Positions 15,000 through 21,612 of a stretch of 23,812 nt of DNA are shown one piece after another; the first letter of the stretch is position 1; every line of letters begins with the position of its first letter. Source of the stretch: a virus; IMG/VR virus record IMGVR_UViG_3300020404_001624, positions 1 to 23,812 of that record; one strand, 5' to 3'. Below the pieces are notes generated by a model. The model was not told where the DNA came from, searched no databases, and saw only the letters and a list, made by a program, of their open reading frames with translations. A program made the translations under genes and the position numbers.

Positions 15000-15818
15000 T
15001 TAATCGAACAGCGTGGATTGACTACCAAATCTTCTATTAACTCCCCCTTTTATTAAGTTGGCAGGTAAGTCCCTATAATTTGTTCCTTCATTAAGAAGTG
15101 CTAAATCATCTCTCATAATTCGACTTAAAGAATCAGCATTATCTCTTTGTTGTTTTCTTGTTCTTGAAGCATCTACACGACCTTGATTATTTAAATCTAA
15201 ACCTAAAGCTCTTGCTAATGAACTTGATTCACCACATACATACCTATCAAAACTAAATGATACACTTGCTTTTAAGACTTGTGAATTATTATATGATACT
15301 CTTGTAGAATTAAGTGCTAAAGGGAATAATCCAATAAATCTATATTCAATGAATTGGAAATGATTTTTTTCAAATTTAACGACCCTTGTATCATTTGATT
15401 TATATTCATCTGGATATTTCATTTTAAAATGATATGTGTCAGATGATGGGTCAGCCACTGAACCACTAGAAATAAATTCAATCCAATGCTCTAAAAACTT
15501 CAAAGATTTATATTCATTATCAACATAAAAATCAAAATTAACTTGAGTAAAATTTCTTGTATGTGCAAATCTTTCAATAACACCTTGATAATCACCAGCA
15601 GTATTTAAAGTTGCCATTGCACTGCCTGGCAAAACTGCATCACTACATAGTAATCCTACGTTATCTGATATAAAACGATCATTTACTCCTTTTCCTCTTA
15701 AAAATTTTCGACAGTCTCCTCGTGGTAAAACAAATTTTACTAAAAATTGAGATGTCTGAGCTACATTTTGTAACTTAGGCATTATATCTGATATTTGTCT
15801 CGGTCTTGGTGCTGGCAC
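15000..15818 (-). CDS. 54: gp54-like baseplate tail-tube initiator (272 aa), GTG start
   Basis: The product starts (GTG)PAPRPRQISDIMPKLQNVA, followed by TSQFLVKFVLP, then LLCSDAVLPGSAMATLNTAGDYQGVIERFAHTR (residues about 57-88). It continues with FDFYVDNEYKSLKFLEHWIEF and KMKYPDEYKSNDTRVVKFEK. This succession is that of tail-tube-fold proteins (gp19/gp54 family); the long C-terminal extension after SFSFDRYVCG favours the tube initiator gp54, on which the tube polymerises, over the major tube protein gp19 (163 aa in T4). The start is GTG because there is no in-frame ATG upstream in the 30-bp gap. It is divergent from gp4. The gp19/gp54 choice is the main uncertainty. Confidence 0.7.
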   Translation of the reverse strand: MPAPRPRQISDIMPKLQNVAQTSQFLVKFVLPRGDCRKFLRGKGVNDRFISDNVGLLCSDAVLPGSAMATLNTAGDYQGVIERFAHTRNFTQVNFDFYVDNEYKSLKFLEHWIEFISSGSVADPSSDTYHFKMKYPDEYKSNDTRVVKFEKNHFQFIEYRFIGLFPLALNSTRVSYNNSQVLKASVSFSFDRYVCGESSSLARALGLDLNNQGRVDASRTRKQQRDNADSLSRIMRDDLALLNEGTNYRDLPANLIKGGVNRRFGSQSTLFD

Positions 15819-15826
15819 TCTAAATA
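15819..15826 (+). promoter_or_regulatory. Late promoter (TCTAAATA) for gp4-gp53 operon
   Basis: Seven of eight positions match TATAAATA. It begins directly after the GTG start codon of the divergent gp54-like gene and ends 22 nt before the gp4 ATG. Confidence 0.6.
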
Positions 15827-15841
15827 CTTCTATAGTATAGT

Positions 15842-15849
15842 TATTTAGA
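15842..15849 (-). promoter_or_regulatory. Late promoter (TCTAAATA) for the gp54-like gene
   Basis: Same octamer as at 15819-15826 but on the minus strand, ending 23 nt before the GTG of the gp54-like gene. Its first base pairs with the A of the gp4 ATG, so the two divergent promoters cross each other in a 31-bp block. Confidence 0.6.
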
Positions 15850-16283
15850 TGGCTTATAAAGGAAAATACTATCCATCTTTTCCTAAAAAATATAAAGGTG
15901 ATCCTACTAATATAATTTACAGGTCACTTTGGGAAAGAAAATTTATGGTATATTGTGATAAGAATAACAAAATACTAGAGTGGGGAAGTGAAGAGATTGC
16001 TCTCCCATATATTTCACCTCATGATAGACGTATCCATCGTTATTTTCCAGACTTTTATATTAAAGTTCAAGAGAATACAGGAAAAATAAAAAGATATCTG
16101 ATTGAAGTTAAACCACTCAAGCAAACTGTAAAACCAAAGAAACCAAAAAGACAAACCAAAGGTTATATCCGTGAAGCATTTGAATATGCAAGGAATCAAG
16201 CAAAATGGAAAGCAGCAAGAGAGTATTGTGCTGACCGTTTGTGGGAATTTAAAGTAATCACCGAAAAAGAATTAGATATATGA
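15849..16283 (+). CDS. 4: gp4 head completion protein (nuclease-like, 144 aa)
   Basis: Strong T4 gp4 (gp50/4) character. It starts MAYKGKYYPSFPKKYKGDPT like T4 MAYSGKW..KNISKYRGDP, followed by IIYRSLWERKFMVYCDKN, ILEWGSEEIALPY, HRYFPDFYIKV and YLIEVKP. It ends in the WKAAREYC and FKVITE motifs also seen in T4. Length is nearly the same (150 aa in T4). The PD-(D/E)xK-like residues Asp68, Glu86 and Lys88 are present; the family is related to TnsA-type endonucleases. In T4 it finishes filled heads before tail joining. It is the first gene of the rightward block and overlaps the next gene by 4 nt (ATGA). Confidence 0.9.
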   Translation: MAYKGKYYPSFPKKYKGDPTNIIYRSLWERKFMVYCDKNNKILEWGSEEIALPYISPHDRRIHRYFPDFYIKVQENTGKIKRYLIEVKPLKQTVKPKKPKRQTKGYIREAFEYARNQAKWKAAREYCADRLWEFKVITEKELDI

Positions 16284-16627
16284 GTAGACTAGATCCTATA
16301 ATGAAAAATTTAATCGGTACAGAGAGTCCCGATGATTTAGCAACAGAAATATTGGGTGTATTAACTGAAGGAAGTAATGTCCCAGAGGCAGGAAATTATT
16401 ATGTTTTTGTTTACCGTGCGAAAACTCCTGGCATTGCATATGATTCGCACCCACTTGTTGCTGTCACCGATGTATTTCAATGGGGATTCAAAGGATTAAA
16501 TTATCATTGGGGTGAAATGAGACAATATACATTTCAAGAAGTGGTTGGTGGATTATACAAAATAGATGAAATGGAGTTAAGAGATTTAAGAACTCTACCT
16601 TTTGTCAAAATCGTACTAAATACTTAA
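16280..16627 (+). CDS. Hypothetical protein (115 aa) between gp4 and gp48
   Basis: No family recognised with certainty. N-terminal MSRLDPIMKNLIGTESPDDL is helical, then YYVFVYRAKTPGIAYDSHPL leads into VAVTDVFQWGFKGLNYHWGE and MRQYTFQEVVGGLYKIDEME. The core pattern (YD..PLV, then G-F-K-G-L-N-x-H) looks like a compact SH3-like or barrel domain with aromatic residues; this reading is tentative. Its ATG overlaps the gp4 stop codon (ATGA), and it shares the late transcript with gp4, gp48 and gp53, so a head-completion or baseplate role is likely. Confidence 0.85.
   Translation: MSRLDPIMKNLIGTESPDDLATEILGVLTEGSNVPEAGNYYVFVYRAKTPGIAYDSHPLVAVTDVFQWGFKGLNYHWGEMRQYTFQEVVGGLYKIDEMELRDLRTLPFVKIVLNT
16615..16622 (+). 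promoter_or_regulatory. Weak late-promoter-like site before gp48
   Basis: ACTAAATA matches the late octamer at six of eight positions and ends 15 nt before the gp48 ATG, overlapping the end of the 115-aa gene. Low confidence because the spacing is short and the region is AT-rich. Confidence 0.25.
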
Positions 16628-16637
16628 AAAAAGTCAT

Positions 16638-17813
16638 ATGGCTAAAGGAGAAACTTACTATAATCATAATATTTCATCAGATAGCACCGATAGAGCTCTT
16701 GAGACTAATGGTAAGTCTACAGAAACTGATGTAGAAAATAAGAAGAAGCCAGGTACAAAAACTACTTCAAGAAGAGGGAGAGGGAGTCTTAATTTATCAT
16801 ATCCACTAGCAACAGGTCCAAGTCAAAGGACTGGAGATAGACTTGTTATTAAATGTATACAATTTAAGAAACCACCTATGGGTGGAGGAGCATCAATTAA
16901 TATACAAAATTTATTGAAAAAAGATAGTGCAGGAAATGTATCTGTTATAAGTAGAAACGCAATAAGAGAGAAAAAATATACGGTCAATGGTTTTGATCTG
17001 AAAAGTAAAGTTAAGTTTGATTTTGAGGTGGAAGATGCAACAACAAGACATAGAAAATCACAACAAATAAAATATAGAATTGAATTACCAATACCACAAG
17101 ATGTAAGTGATTCAAATTCAGTTACTTGGGGTGAAGATAGGGCAAACGCACTTGAACTCGGTGCTCTCGCAGCAGCAGGTGCAATAATGGGTAGTAATGA
17201 TCTCACAACAAGCACTGTTCAAGCTGCACAAGCAGCAGTTGAGACATTCAATGCAGGAATTAGTTTTGATAAAATAAATCCTGAAACTCAAGGTGCGATA
17301 AGGGCAGCACTATCAGGTGCTGCGATTGGTGCATTAGGTTCAAATATAACTCCACAAAGTGTTATATCACGTTCTACAGGTCAAATTCTGAACAATAACT
17401 TAGAGTTACTTTTTTCAGGAGTTAATCTAAGAACTTTTCCATACAGCATAACATTTTCTCCAAGAAGTTCTGCAGAGGGTGAAGTGGTAAGAAAAATTAT
17501 AAGGCAATTAAAAGCATCTATGGCACCAAAAGCTGGTGATGCAAATGGAGGTGCACAAGGTATTTTTATAAAATCACCTGATGTATTTCAGTTGAAATAC
17601 TTAAAAGATGATACAGACCACCCTTTCTTGAATACTTTTAAAATGTGTGCATTGACAGGAATGAATGTTAGTTATACAAATTCAGGAACTTATTCAACTT
17701 ATGAGAACGGAGTTCCAGTAAATATTAGAATGAGTTTAACATTTAAAGAACTCAACCCAATATATCATGAAGATTATCAAACAACAGCCGCAGGACCAGG
17801 AGTTGGATACTAA
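16638..17813 (+). CDS. 48: gp48-like baseplate tail-tube cap/initiator (391 aa)
   Basis: The N-terminus is polar and basic (KKPGTKTTSRRGRGSLNL). Next come YPLATGPSQRTGDRLVIKCI and an Ala/Gly-rich helical centre (ANALELGALAAAGAIMG, IRAALSGAAIGALGSN). The C-terminal half has LELLFSGVNLRTFPYSITF, SPRSSAEGEVVRKIIRQLKA, IFIKSPDVFQLKYL, MCALTGMNVSYTNSGTYSTY and VPVNIRMSLTFKELNPIYHE. The LFSG...LR.F.Y...F.PR...E...V..II core and the final beta strand EL..I are typical of gp48 in T4-like phages (364 aa in T4). gp48 caps the hub and starts the tube with gp54. It shares the A of TAATG with gp53. Confidence 0.8.
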   Translation: MAKGETYYNHNISSDSTDRALETNGKSTETDVENKKKPGTKTTSRRGRGSLNLSYPLATGPSQRTGDRLVIKCIQFKKPPMGGGASINIQNLLKKDSAGNVSVISRNAIREKKYTVNGFDLKSKVKFDFEVEDATTRHRKSQQIKYRIELPIPQDVSDSNSVTWGEDRANALELGALAAAGAIMGSNDLTTSTVQAAQAAVETFNAGISFDKINPETQGAIRAALSGAAIGALGSNITPQSVISRSTGQILNNNLELLFSGVNLRTFPYSITFSPRSSAEGEVVRKIIRQLKASMAPKAGDANGGAQGIFIKSPDVFQLKYLKDDTDHPFLNTFKMCALTGMNVSYTNSGTYSTYENGVPVNIRMSLTFKELNPIYHEDYQTTAAGPGVGY

Positions 17814-18538
17814 TGGGATTTTTTAACGAACTACCAGATATAGCATACCAATCACCGCTATCACATAAAAATTCATCAACGGATTATATTATTATTAAAA
17901 ATATATTTCGTAGTGCAAAATTAATGGATTATGTGAGGGGAGGAGCGATTGCAAATCAAAAATTTGTATTAAGAGATGGTGATAGACCAGATACAGTTGC
18001 AGAATTTTTATATGGAGATGCAACTCTAGATTATATTGTTATATTAGTTGCAGGTATTACAAATATTCATCACGAATGGCCACTTCAAGATTACCAAATA
18101 TATGATTATGCTTTAGACAAATATGGTTCAGAGGCAAAAATGAATGAGGTACATCACCACGAAACTTTTGAGATAAGGGATGACAACAATCGACAAATTT
18201 TACCACCAAATTTAATTGTAGATAGTGATTTCAAACTCTATGGTTCAGCTACCCAATTTGGTGGTACTAGATATAATTTATTTTCTCAAAGTGGTAACAG
18301 GCAACTTGATGATAAATCAGAGTATTCTGTTGTAACAGATAATATAGCTAGACCAGTTACAAATTTAGAGTTTGAGTATACAGTCAATGAAAAGAAAAGA
18401 GAAATTGATGTGTTAAAAAATGGTTATGTGAACACATTCATTAATGATTTAAGAGATATTCTTAGATACGATAGAAATTCTCAGTATATTACATCAAGTT
18501 TAGTTGGAAGTGAAAATACTGAAAATGTAAATCCATAA
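17813..18538 (+). CDS. 53: gp53 baseplate wedge protein (241 aa)
   Basis: T4 gp53-type N-terminus with IIIKNIFRSAKLMDYVRG, FVLRDGDRPDTVAEFLYGD, then ATLDYIVILVAGITNIHHEW and PLQDYQIYDYALDKYGSEAK, matching the LRTYYIKGSPRPEELA.AIYGNPQLYWVLLM arrangement in T4. A His patch (EVHHHETFEI) precedes a more variable region, and the C-terminus has FINDLRDILR like the T4 INSFMNDLIRIM segment. It is longer than T4 gp53 (196 aa). gp53 links wedges during baseplate assembly. The stop codon abuts the A-tract of the gp32 terminator. Confidence 0.88.
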   Translation: MGFFNELPDIAYQSPLSHKNSSTDYIIIKNIFRSAKLMDYVRGGAIANQKFVLRDGDRPDTVAEFLYGDATLDYIVILVAGITNIHHEWPLQDYQIYDYALDKYGSEAKMNEVHHHETFEIRDDNNRQILPPNLIVDSDFKLYGSATQFGGTRYNLFSQSGNRQLDDKSEYSVVTDNIARPVTNLEFEYTVNEKKREIDVLKNGYVNTFINDLRDILRYDRNSQYITSSLVGSENTENVNP

Positions 18539-18561
18539 AAAAAGGGGGTCGTTTGACCCCC
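18537..18561 (-). terminator. Intrinsic terminator after gp32
   Basis: GGGGGTC (18544-18550) pairs with GACCCCC (18555-18561) around a GTTT loop. Seen from the minus strand, the stem is followed by seven U residues (A-tract 18537-18543), so it ends gp32 transcription. It overlaps the stop codon of the convergent gp53 gene and may also slow rightward polymerase. Confidence 0.88.
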
Positions 18562-18567
18562 GTATAA

Positions 18568-19455
18568 TTATTCTTCTGCAAGTTTTGCAAAGTACGATAG
18601 TGCATCGTCCTCCTCTTCTGCAACTGCAGGAGTTGGTTTGGATACAGCAGCAGTTACTAACTCTTCTGCTTCTCCACGATCAGTATCTTCCTCTTCAAAC
18701 TGTGGTGCAGCGGACTTCTTATTTCCAAGAACATAATCTAGACGAGTCTTTAACTCTTCATATGTCTTGAACTGGTCTGGTGCAACAATCTCAGCAAGTG
18801 AGAACTGTTTCTTCCAGAGTGATTCCATTGCGTCATCGTCATCAAGTAAAGGTGTTGGTGCAGCAAATTCAGAACTATCATAGTTTCTGTAACCTGCAAC
18901 ATTCTTTGCCTTTAACTTAAAGTTTGCACCTTGCCAGAAATCGAATGGATCGATTGCTTCTTCATCCTCAAACTCAGGTTGCATTGCTGCAGTAAGTTTG
19001 TCAAAGATTTTCTTTCCATACTTGTATAGAAATACTCTACCTTCGTTTTCAGGATTCGCAGGGTCTTTTACAACATAGATGTTACTAACGTAAGTTAATT
19101 TACGTTTTTGTTTTCTTGCAGTTTCTTTTCCTGCATCTGTACCATTATTCCAGAGTAATGAATTGTACTCGGAAACAGGGTCTTTCTGCCCTAGTGTAGT
19201 GAGTGAGTTTTCGATAAACCAACCACCAGGTCCTTGGAATGCGTGTGAATATAGTTTTACAAATGGTAAATCTTCACCTTCGGGTGCAGGTAGAAATCTG
19301 ATAACAGCATAACCGTTACCTCCTTTGTCTACATCTAACTTCCAGATACGGTCATCAGCGTTACCGCCCGTGTTATTCATCTTCTCGACTTCTTTAACTA
19401 ACTTTGCAGTAAGTGAGCCAAGTTTAGATTGTTTTTTAAGGTCTTTAAAAGACAT
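18568..19455 (-). CDS. 32: gp32 single-stranded DNA-binding protein (295 aa), no zinc ligands
   Basis: Clear gp32. It has DRIWKLDVDKGGNGYAVIRF then LPAPEG (T4 [20 protein letters not shown]), WFIENSLTTLGQKDPVSEYN, NIYVVKDPANPENEGRVFLY, KYGKKIFDKL, WQGANFKLKAKNVAGYRNYD, then FKTYEELKTRLDYVLG and a strongly acidic tail (EEEDDALSYFAKLAEE). It coats ssDNA in replication and recombination; the acidic tail recruits partners. T4 gp32 binds zinc through His64, Cys77, Cys87 and Cys90; this protein has no cysteine at all, so the zinc site is lost. A good Shine-Dalgarno (GAGG, 19466-19463) lies 7 nt before the ATG. It has its own sigma70-type promoter and terminator, thus a probable monocistronic unit. 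Confidence 0.95.
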   Translation of the reverse strand: MSFKDLKKQSKLGSLTAKLVKEVEKMNNTGGNADDRIWKLDVDKGGNGYAVIRFLPAPEGEDLPFVKLYSHAFQGPGGWFIENSLTTLGQKDPVSEYNSLLWNNGTDAGKETARKQKRKLTYVSNIYVVKDPANPENEGRVFLYKYGKKIFDKLTAAMQPEFEDEEAIDPFDFWQGANFKLKAKNVAGYRNYDSSEFAAPTPLLDDDDAMESLWKKQFSLAEIVAPDQFKTYEELKTRLDYVLGNKKSAAPQFEEEDTDRGEAEELVTAAVSKPTPAVAEEEDDALSYFAKLAEE

Positions 19456-19493
19456 TTAGATACCTCGGATAATTTGGATATTTGGATAATTGG
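19456..19493 (-). promoter_or_regulatory. gp32 mRNA leader with tandem AU-rich repeats, possible autogenous operator
   Basis: The untranslated leader contains an exact tandem 8-bp repeat (TTTGGATA at 19473-19480 and 19481-19488 on the plus strand; TATCCAAA in the mRNA) and two more AUCC units, then GAGG. T4 gp32 represses its own mRNA by binding unstructured AU-rich repeats in the leader, so this may be the equivalent; that function is inferred. Confidence 0.45.
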
Positions 19494-19522
19494 ATTATAG
19501 CATATCAACTCTTAAGAGTCAA
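19494..19522 (-). promoter_or_regulatory. Sigma70-type promoter for gp32
   Basis: On the minus strand: TTGACT (19522-19517), 17 bp, TATAAT (19499-19494) with an extended -10 TG (TGCTATAAT). It overlaps the last codons and stop of the DUF1825-like gene. The predicted start is near 19487, leaving a leader of about 30 nt. Confidence 0.8.
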
Positions 19523-19844
19523 TACCCTTCTTTAGATTCTCAATAGTATTTGACATTCCAGAGAATAATAAACACATATCAGTTCCCTCTGGAAATCCCA
19601 TAAGTTCAACTGATTTCTGTAAATGATTCTTTAGGTCTATCGCTTCTTGGTCATCAGATAGACTAATACGTGTATACATCACTTTTTGTCTTTCTAATAA
19701 TTCAGTAAGTTTTTCAATGTGTTCAATTTTATCTTCACGACTAAAAGTACCAAACTTCACTGCATTACGATAAATCGTCATTTGCAATTCGTTTATCTCT
19801 TGTAGTTCTTCACGAACTATATCGGAATCAAAAAAATCACTCAT
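19512..19844 (-). CDS. DUF1825-like protein (110 aa)
   Basis: Resembles the DUF1825 family of cyanobacteria and their phages: it starts MSDFFDSDIVREELQEINEL (family pattern .FFDS.IVQ.E), then AVKFGTFSREDKIEHIEKLT, LLERQKVMYTRISLSDDQEA, and a C-terminal NTIENLKKGI helix. It is all-helical and acidic, with no catalytic motif. Function of the family is not known. It lies between gp59 and gp32 but has its own T4-type late promoter (19870-19877), and the gp32 promoter is embedded in its 3' end. Confidence 0.75.
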   Translation of the reverse strand: MSDFFDSDIVREELQEINELQMTIYRNAVKFGTFSREDKIEHIEKLTELLERQKVMYTRISLSDDQEAIDLKNHLQKSVELMGFPEGTDMCLLFSGMSNTIENLKKGIDS

Positions 19845-19869
19845 ATATTTTTTAAATTAAACACATAGA

Positions 19870-19877
19870 TATTTATA
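19870..19877 (-). promoter_or_regulatory. Late promoter (TATAAATA) for the DUF1825-like gene
   Basis: A perfect late octamer on the minus strand, 25 nt before the ATG, the same spacing as before the gp26-like gene. It lies in the 51-bp gap after gp59; I see no terminator hairpin there. Confidence 0.75.
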
Positions 19878-19895
19878 TTAACCAGAAATAAATCT

Positions 19896-20498
19896 TTATA
19901 CATTAATTAATTTTCGTAGTATTTTCTTAAATTGAAAAACATTAATACTAAGAAATGGTTTATACTTACTTATTTTTAAACTTACAGTTTCCCATACTGG
20001 GTCAAAAAGTTTTTCATCAAATTTTTCTGAAAAAGAAAATATAATATCAAATATGACAAATGTTTCTAGTGAAATATCTCCACCTAAGAATCTTTTTAAT
20101 ATAATGGGATGACCCTTTCCACAATGGAATAAATTATCTAACTTATTATTTTCTAATAACTTTTCTGATTCTTCTTTAAAGAGATATGAAATACTTTGTT
20201 GTCTTCTTGTCCAATCTGCATATGTTCTCTCGCCAGAGTTGATTATTTCACCTATCCATAAATTTTTTGGATTATCAGATGTAACAAAATTTGCTAATAA
20301 AAAATCAACTATCTGGTCATCAGAATATTTTCTCGATGTTTTTTCAAACCAATACTTATCTTTTCTTTTATTAAAAGATGTCACGGTTGCACGAGATTTA
20401 CCACCATATCTAAAAAAGTCATACTTACGATTAGTAAAATGACTTTTCATTGATAGATATGATTGATAAGTTTCAAATGGTGTCACTTTCATCTTCAC
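19896..20498 (-). CDS. 59: gp59 helicase loader (200 aa)
   Basis: Matches T4 gp59 (217 aa) in motif order. It has YLSMKSHFTNRKYDFFRYGG (T4 LYLMIKQHMNGKYDVIKYN), KRKDKYWFEKTSRKYSDDQI (T4 KRRDKYFFQKLSEKYKLKEL), NLWIGEI (T4 DAWIGDI), GGDISLETFVIFDIIFSFSE (T4 NIISFETFILLDSFLN), then VWETVSLKISKYKPFLSI. gp59 binds fork DNA and gp32 and loads the gp41 helicase; gp32 is encoded nearby. Two start codons are possible (20498 or 20492, MKMK); the first is used here. It overlaps the upstream 68-aa gene by 26 nt. Confidence 0.88.
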   Translation of the reverse strand: MKMKVTPFETYQSYLSMKSHFTNRKYDFFRYGGKSRATVTSFNKRKDKYWFEKTSRKYSDDQIVDFLLANFVTSDNPKNLWIGEIINSGERTYADWTRRQQSISYLFKEESEKLLENNKLDNLFHCGKGHPIILKRFLGGDISLETFVIFDIIFSFSEKFDEKLFDPVWETVSLKISKYKPFLSINVFQFKKILRKLINV

Positions 20499-20679
20499 TC
20501 TCTTCAGTATCTAATTCTGTAATTGCATCAACAGGAACTTCAGCTTCTCCTATTCGATACCAGTGTTGGTCAACACCAATACTATCAGGTCGTACACCTA
20601 AGTATTTTAAATCAGGGAAAGAATGCTCACGAAGCATCGCTTGCAATCTCCAATGTATTAATTCAGTTTTGGAAGGCAT
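20473..20679 (-). CDS. Hypothetical protein (68 aa) between gp33 and gp59
   Basis: MPSKTELIHWRLQAMLREHS opens with a helix, followed by a short strand region (KYLGVRPDSIG, DQHWYRIGEAEVPV) and a very acidic tail (TELDTEESEDESDTI). No family recognised. It shares the A of TAATG with the gp33 stop codon and runs 26 nt into gp59, so it is firmly within a coupled operon. The acidic tail could bind basic proteins, which is speculation. Confidence 0.8.
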   Translation of the reverse strand: MPSKTELIHWRLQAMLREHSFPDLKYLGVRPDSIGVDQHWYRIGEAEVPVDAITELDTEESEDESDTI

Positions 20680-20942
20680 TATAAAGGTAGTTTTGCTCTT
20701 GATGTGGGTTTCATAAAGTTAAGACGGGTCGCATCCCATTTCAATCTTTCCTTCAAAGGTTTAGATATTAACTTCGATACTGATTCTACCTCAATATTAT
20801 TAGTTTCGCAATAGTAACAGATTGCATCAATATAATTGAAGTCCTGTTCTTCGGCAACAATCTTTTCAATCTCGATTGCAAATTTTGAAGGTGTCAAGAA
20901 TTTATTCTCGATTGCCTGTTCTAATTCTTTATTTGGTTCCAT
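20679..20942 (-). CDS. 33: gp33-like late transcription co-activator (87 aa)
   Basis: I start it at 20942 (MEPNKELEQAIENKFLTPSK); a longer open frame to 21047 would lie inside the nuclease gene and adds only Asn/Ser/Thr-rich sequence. The core FAIEIEKIVAEEQDFNYIDA followed by ICYYCETNNIEVESVSKLIS follows the T4 gp33 core (GFIIEKMVEEFGMSYLEATT, AFLEENSIPETQFAKFIPS), then KPLKERLKWDATRL. T4 gp33 (112 aa) bridges RNA polymerase and the sliding clamp for late transcription, consistent with the late octamers in this window. The extreme C-terminus (SRAKLPL) resembles the hydrophobic clamp-binding end LDFLL only weakly. It overlaps the nuclease gene by 14 nt. Confidence 0.75.
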   Translation of the reverse strand: MEPNKELEQAIENKFLTPSKFAIEIEKIVAEEQDFNYIDAICYYCETNNIEVESVSKLISKPLKERLKWDATRLNFMKPTSRAKLPL

Positions 20943-21612
20943 AGAGTTCCAGTTTATCTTGAATAAATTTGTTAATGTATTCTCCGAGGAGTTTGATGTA
21001 CTTTGCTTTGTTGTATTCTTCATAGACGACGCATTCTCCATTTTCACAGGACATAATGATTACTAATTTTTTAACAGAAATACCTGTTATTTCGTAAAGC
21101 ATACAACCGTATGCCATACACTGGACAAAGTAATGTTCAATCCAGTTTCTTGGTTTTGGTTTTTTTGAAGTTTTGAAATCTATTATTGCTAACTCACCGT
21201 TATATTCAGCAATGCAATCGACTGTTCCAGCAATTCCTAGTTGCTTACTATAGAGTGAACCCTCTAAAGCGTAAATATTATTTATATTACCAATTTTTTC
21301 TTTCGCAACACTAAACAAAAAATTGGATATTGGAAGAACCTTCTCAGGTTTTTCCTCATTCAATAAATGATGTTCAGTTAAAGTGTGAAAGTCAGTGCCA
21401 CGACTTGTAGCTGCTTTGGTAACACGGTCTGCTTCTTCATTACCAACTCTCTTTCGCCATTCAACAAATATTTGTTTGTTGAAATGACTTGTGACAGATG
21501 TAATCGAAACTAATTTAAGTAATTCATCTTCATCGGGAACAGAATAGTAGCGTACACCATCTATCGTTTCCCTTGTTAATTTTGGAAGATCTATATCTAC
21601 ATGATTAAACAT
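20929..21612 (-). CDS. RecB/Cas4-like PD-(D/E)xK exonuclease (227 aa)
   Basis: The nuclease motifs are complete: GTDFH with His76, an acidic residue near Glu117 (ALEGSLYS), GTVDCIAEYNGELAIIDFKT giving Asp132 and the D-x-K pair Asp145/Lys147, and the Q-x3-Y motif Gln164/Tyr168 (VQCMAYGCMLYE). N-terminal VSITSVTSHF and FVEWRKRVGNEEADRVTKAA also fit RecB-like phage exonucleases. It probably acts in recombination or host DNA turnover. It shares the A of TAATG with the phoH stop codon and overlaps gp33 by 14 nt. I see no four-cysteine Fe-S cluster motif as in true Cas4. Confidence 0.82.
   Translation of the reverse strand: MFNHVDIDLPKLTRETIDGVRYYSVPDEDELLKLVSITSVTSHFNKQIFVEWRKRVGNEEADRVTKAATSRGTDFHTLTEHHLLNEEKPEKVLPISNFLFSVAKEKIGNINNIYALEGSLYSKQLGIAGTVDCIAEYNGELAIIDFKTSKKPKPRNWIEHYFVQCMAYGCMLYEITGISVKKLVIIMSCENGECVVYEEYNKAKYIKLLGEYINKFIQDKLELYGTK

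Noticed and set aside
20943-21047. N-terminal extension of gp33 to 122 aa
   Set aside because: The extra residues are Asn/Ser/Thr-rich, lie wholly within the nuclease gene and have no counterpart in T4 gp33; the ATG at 20942 is preferred.
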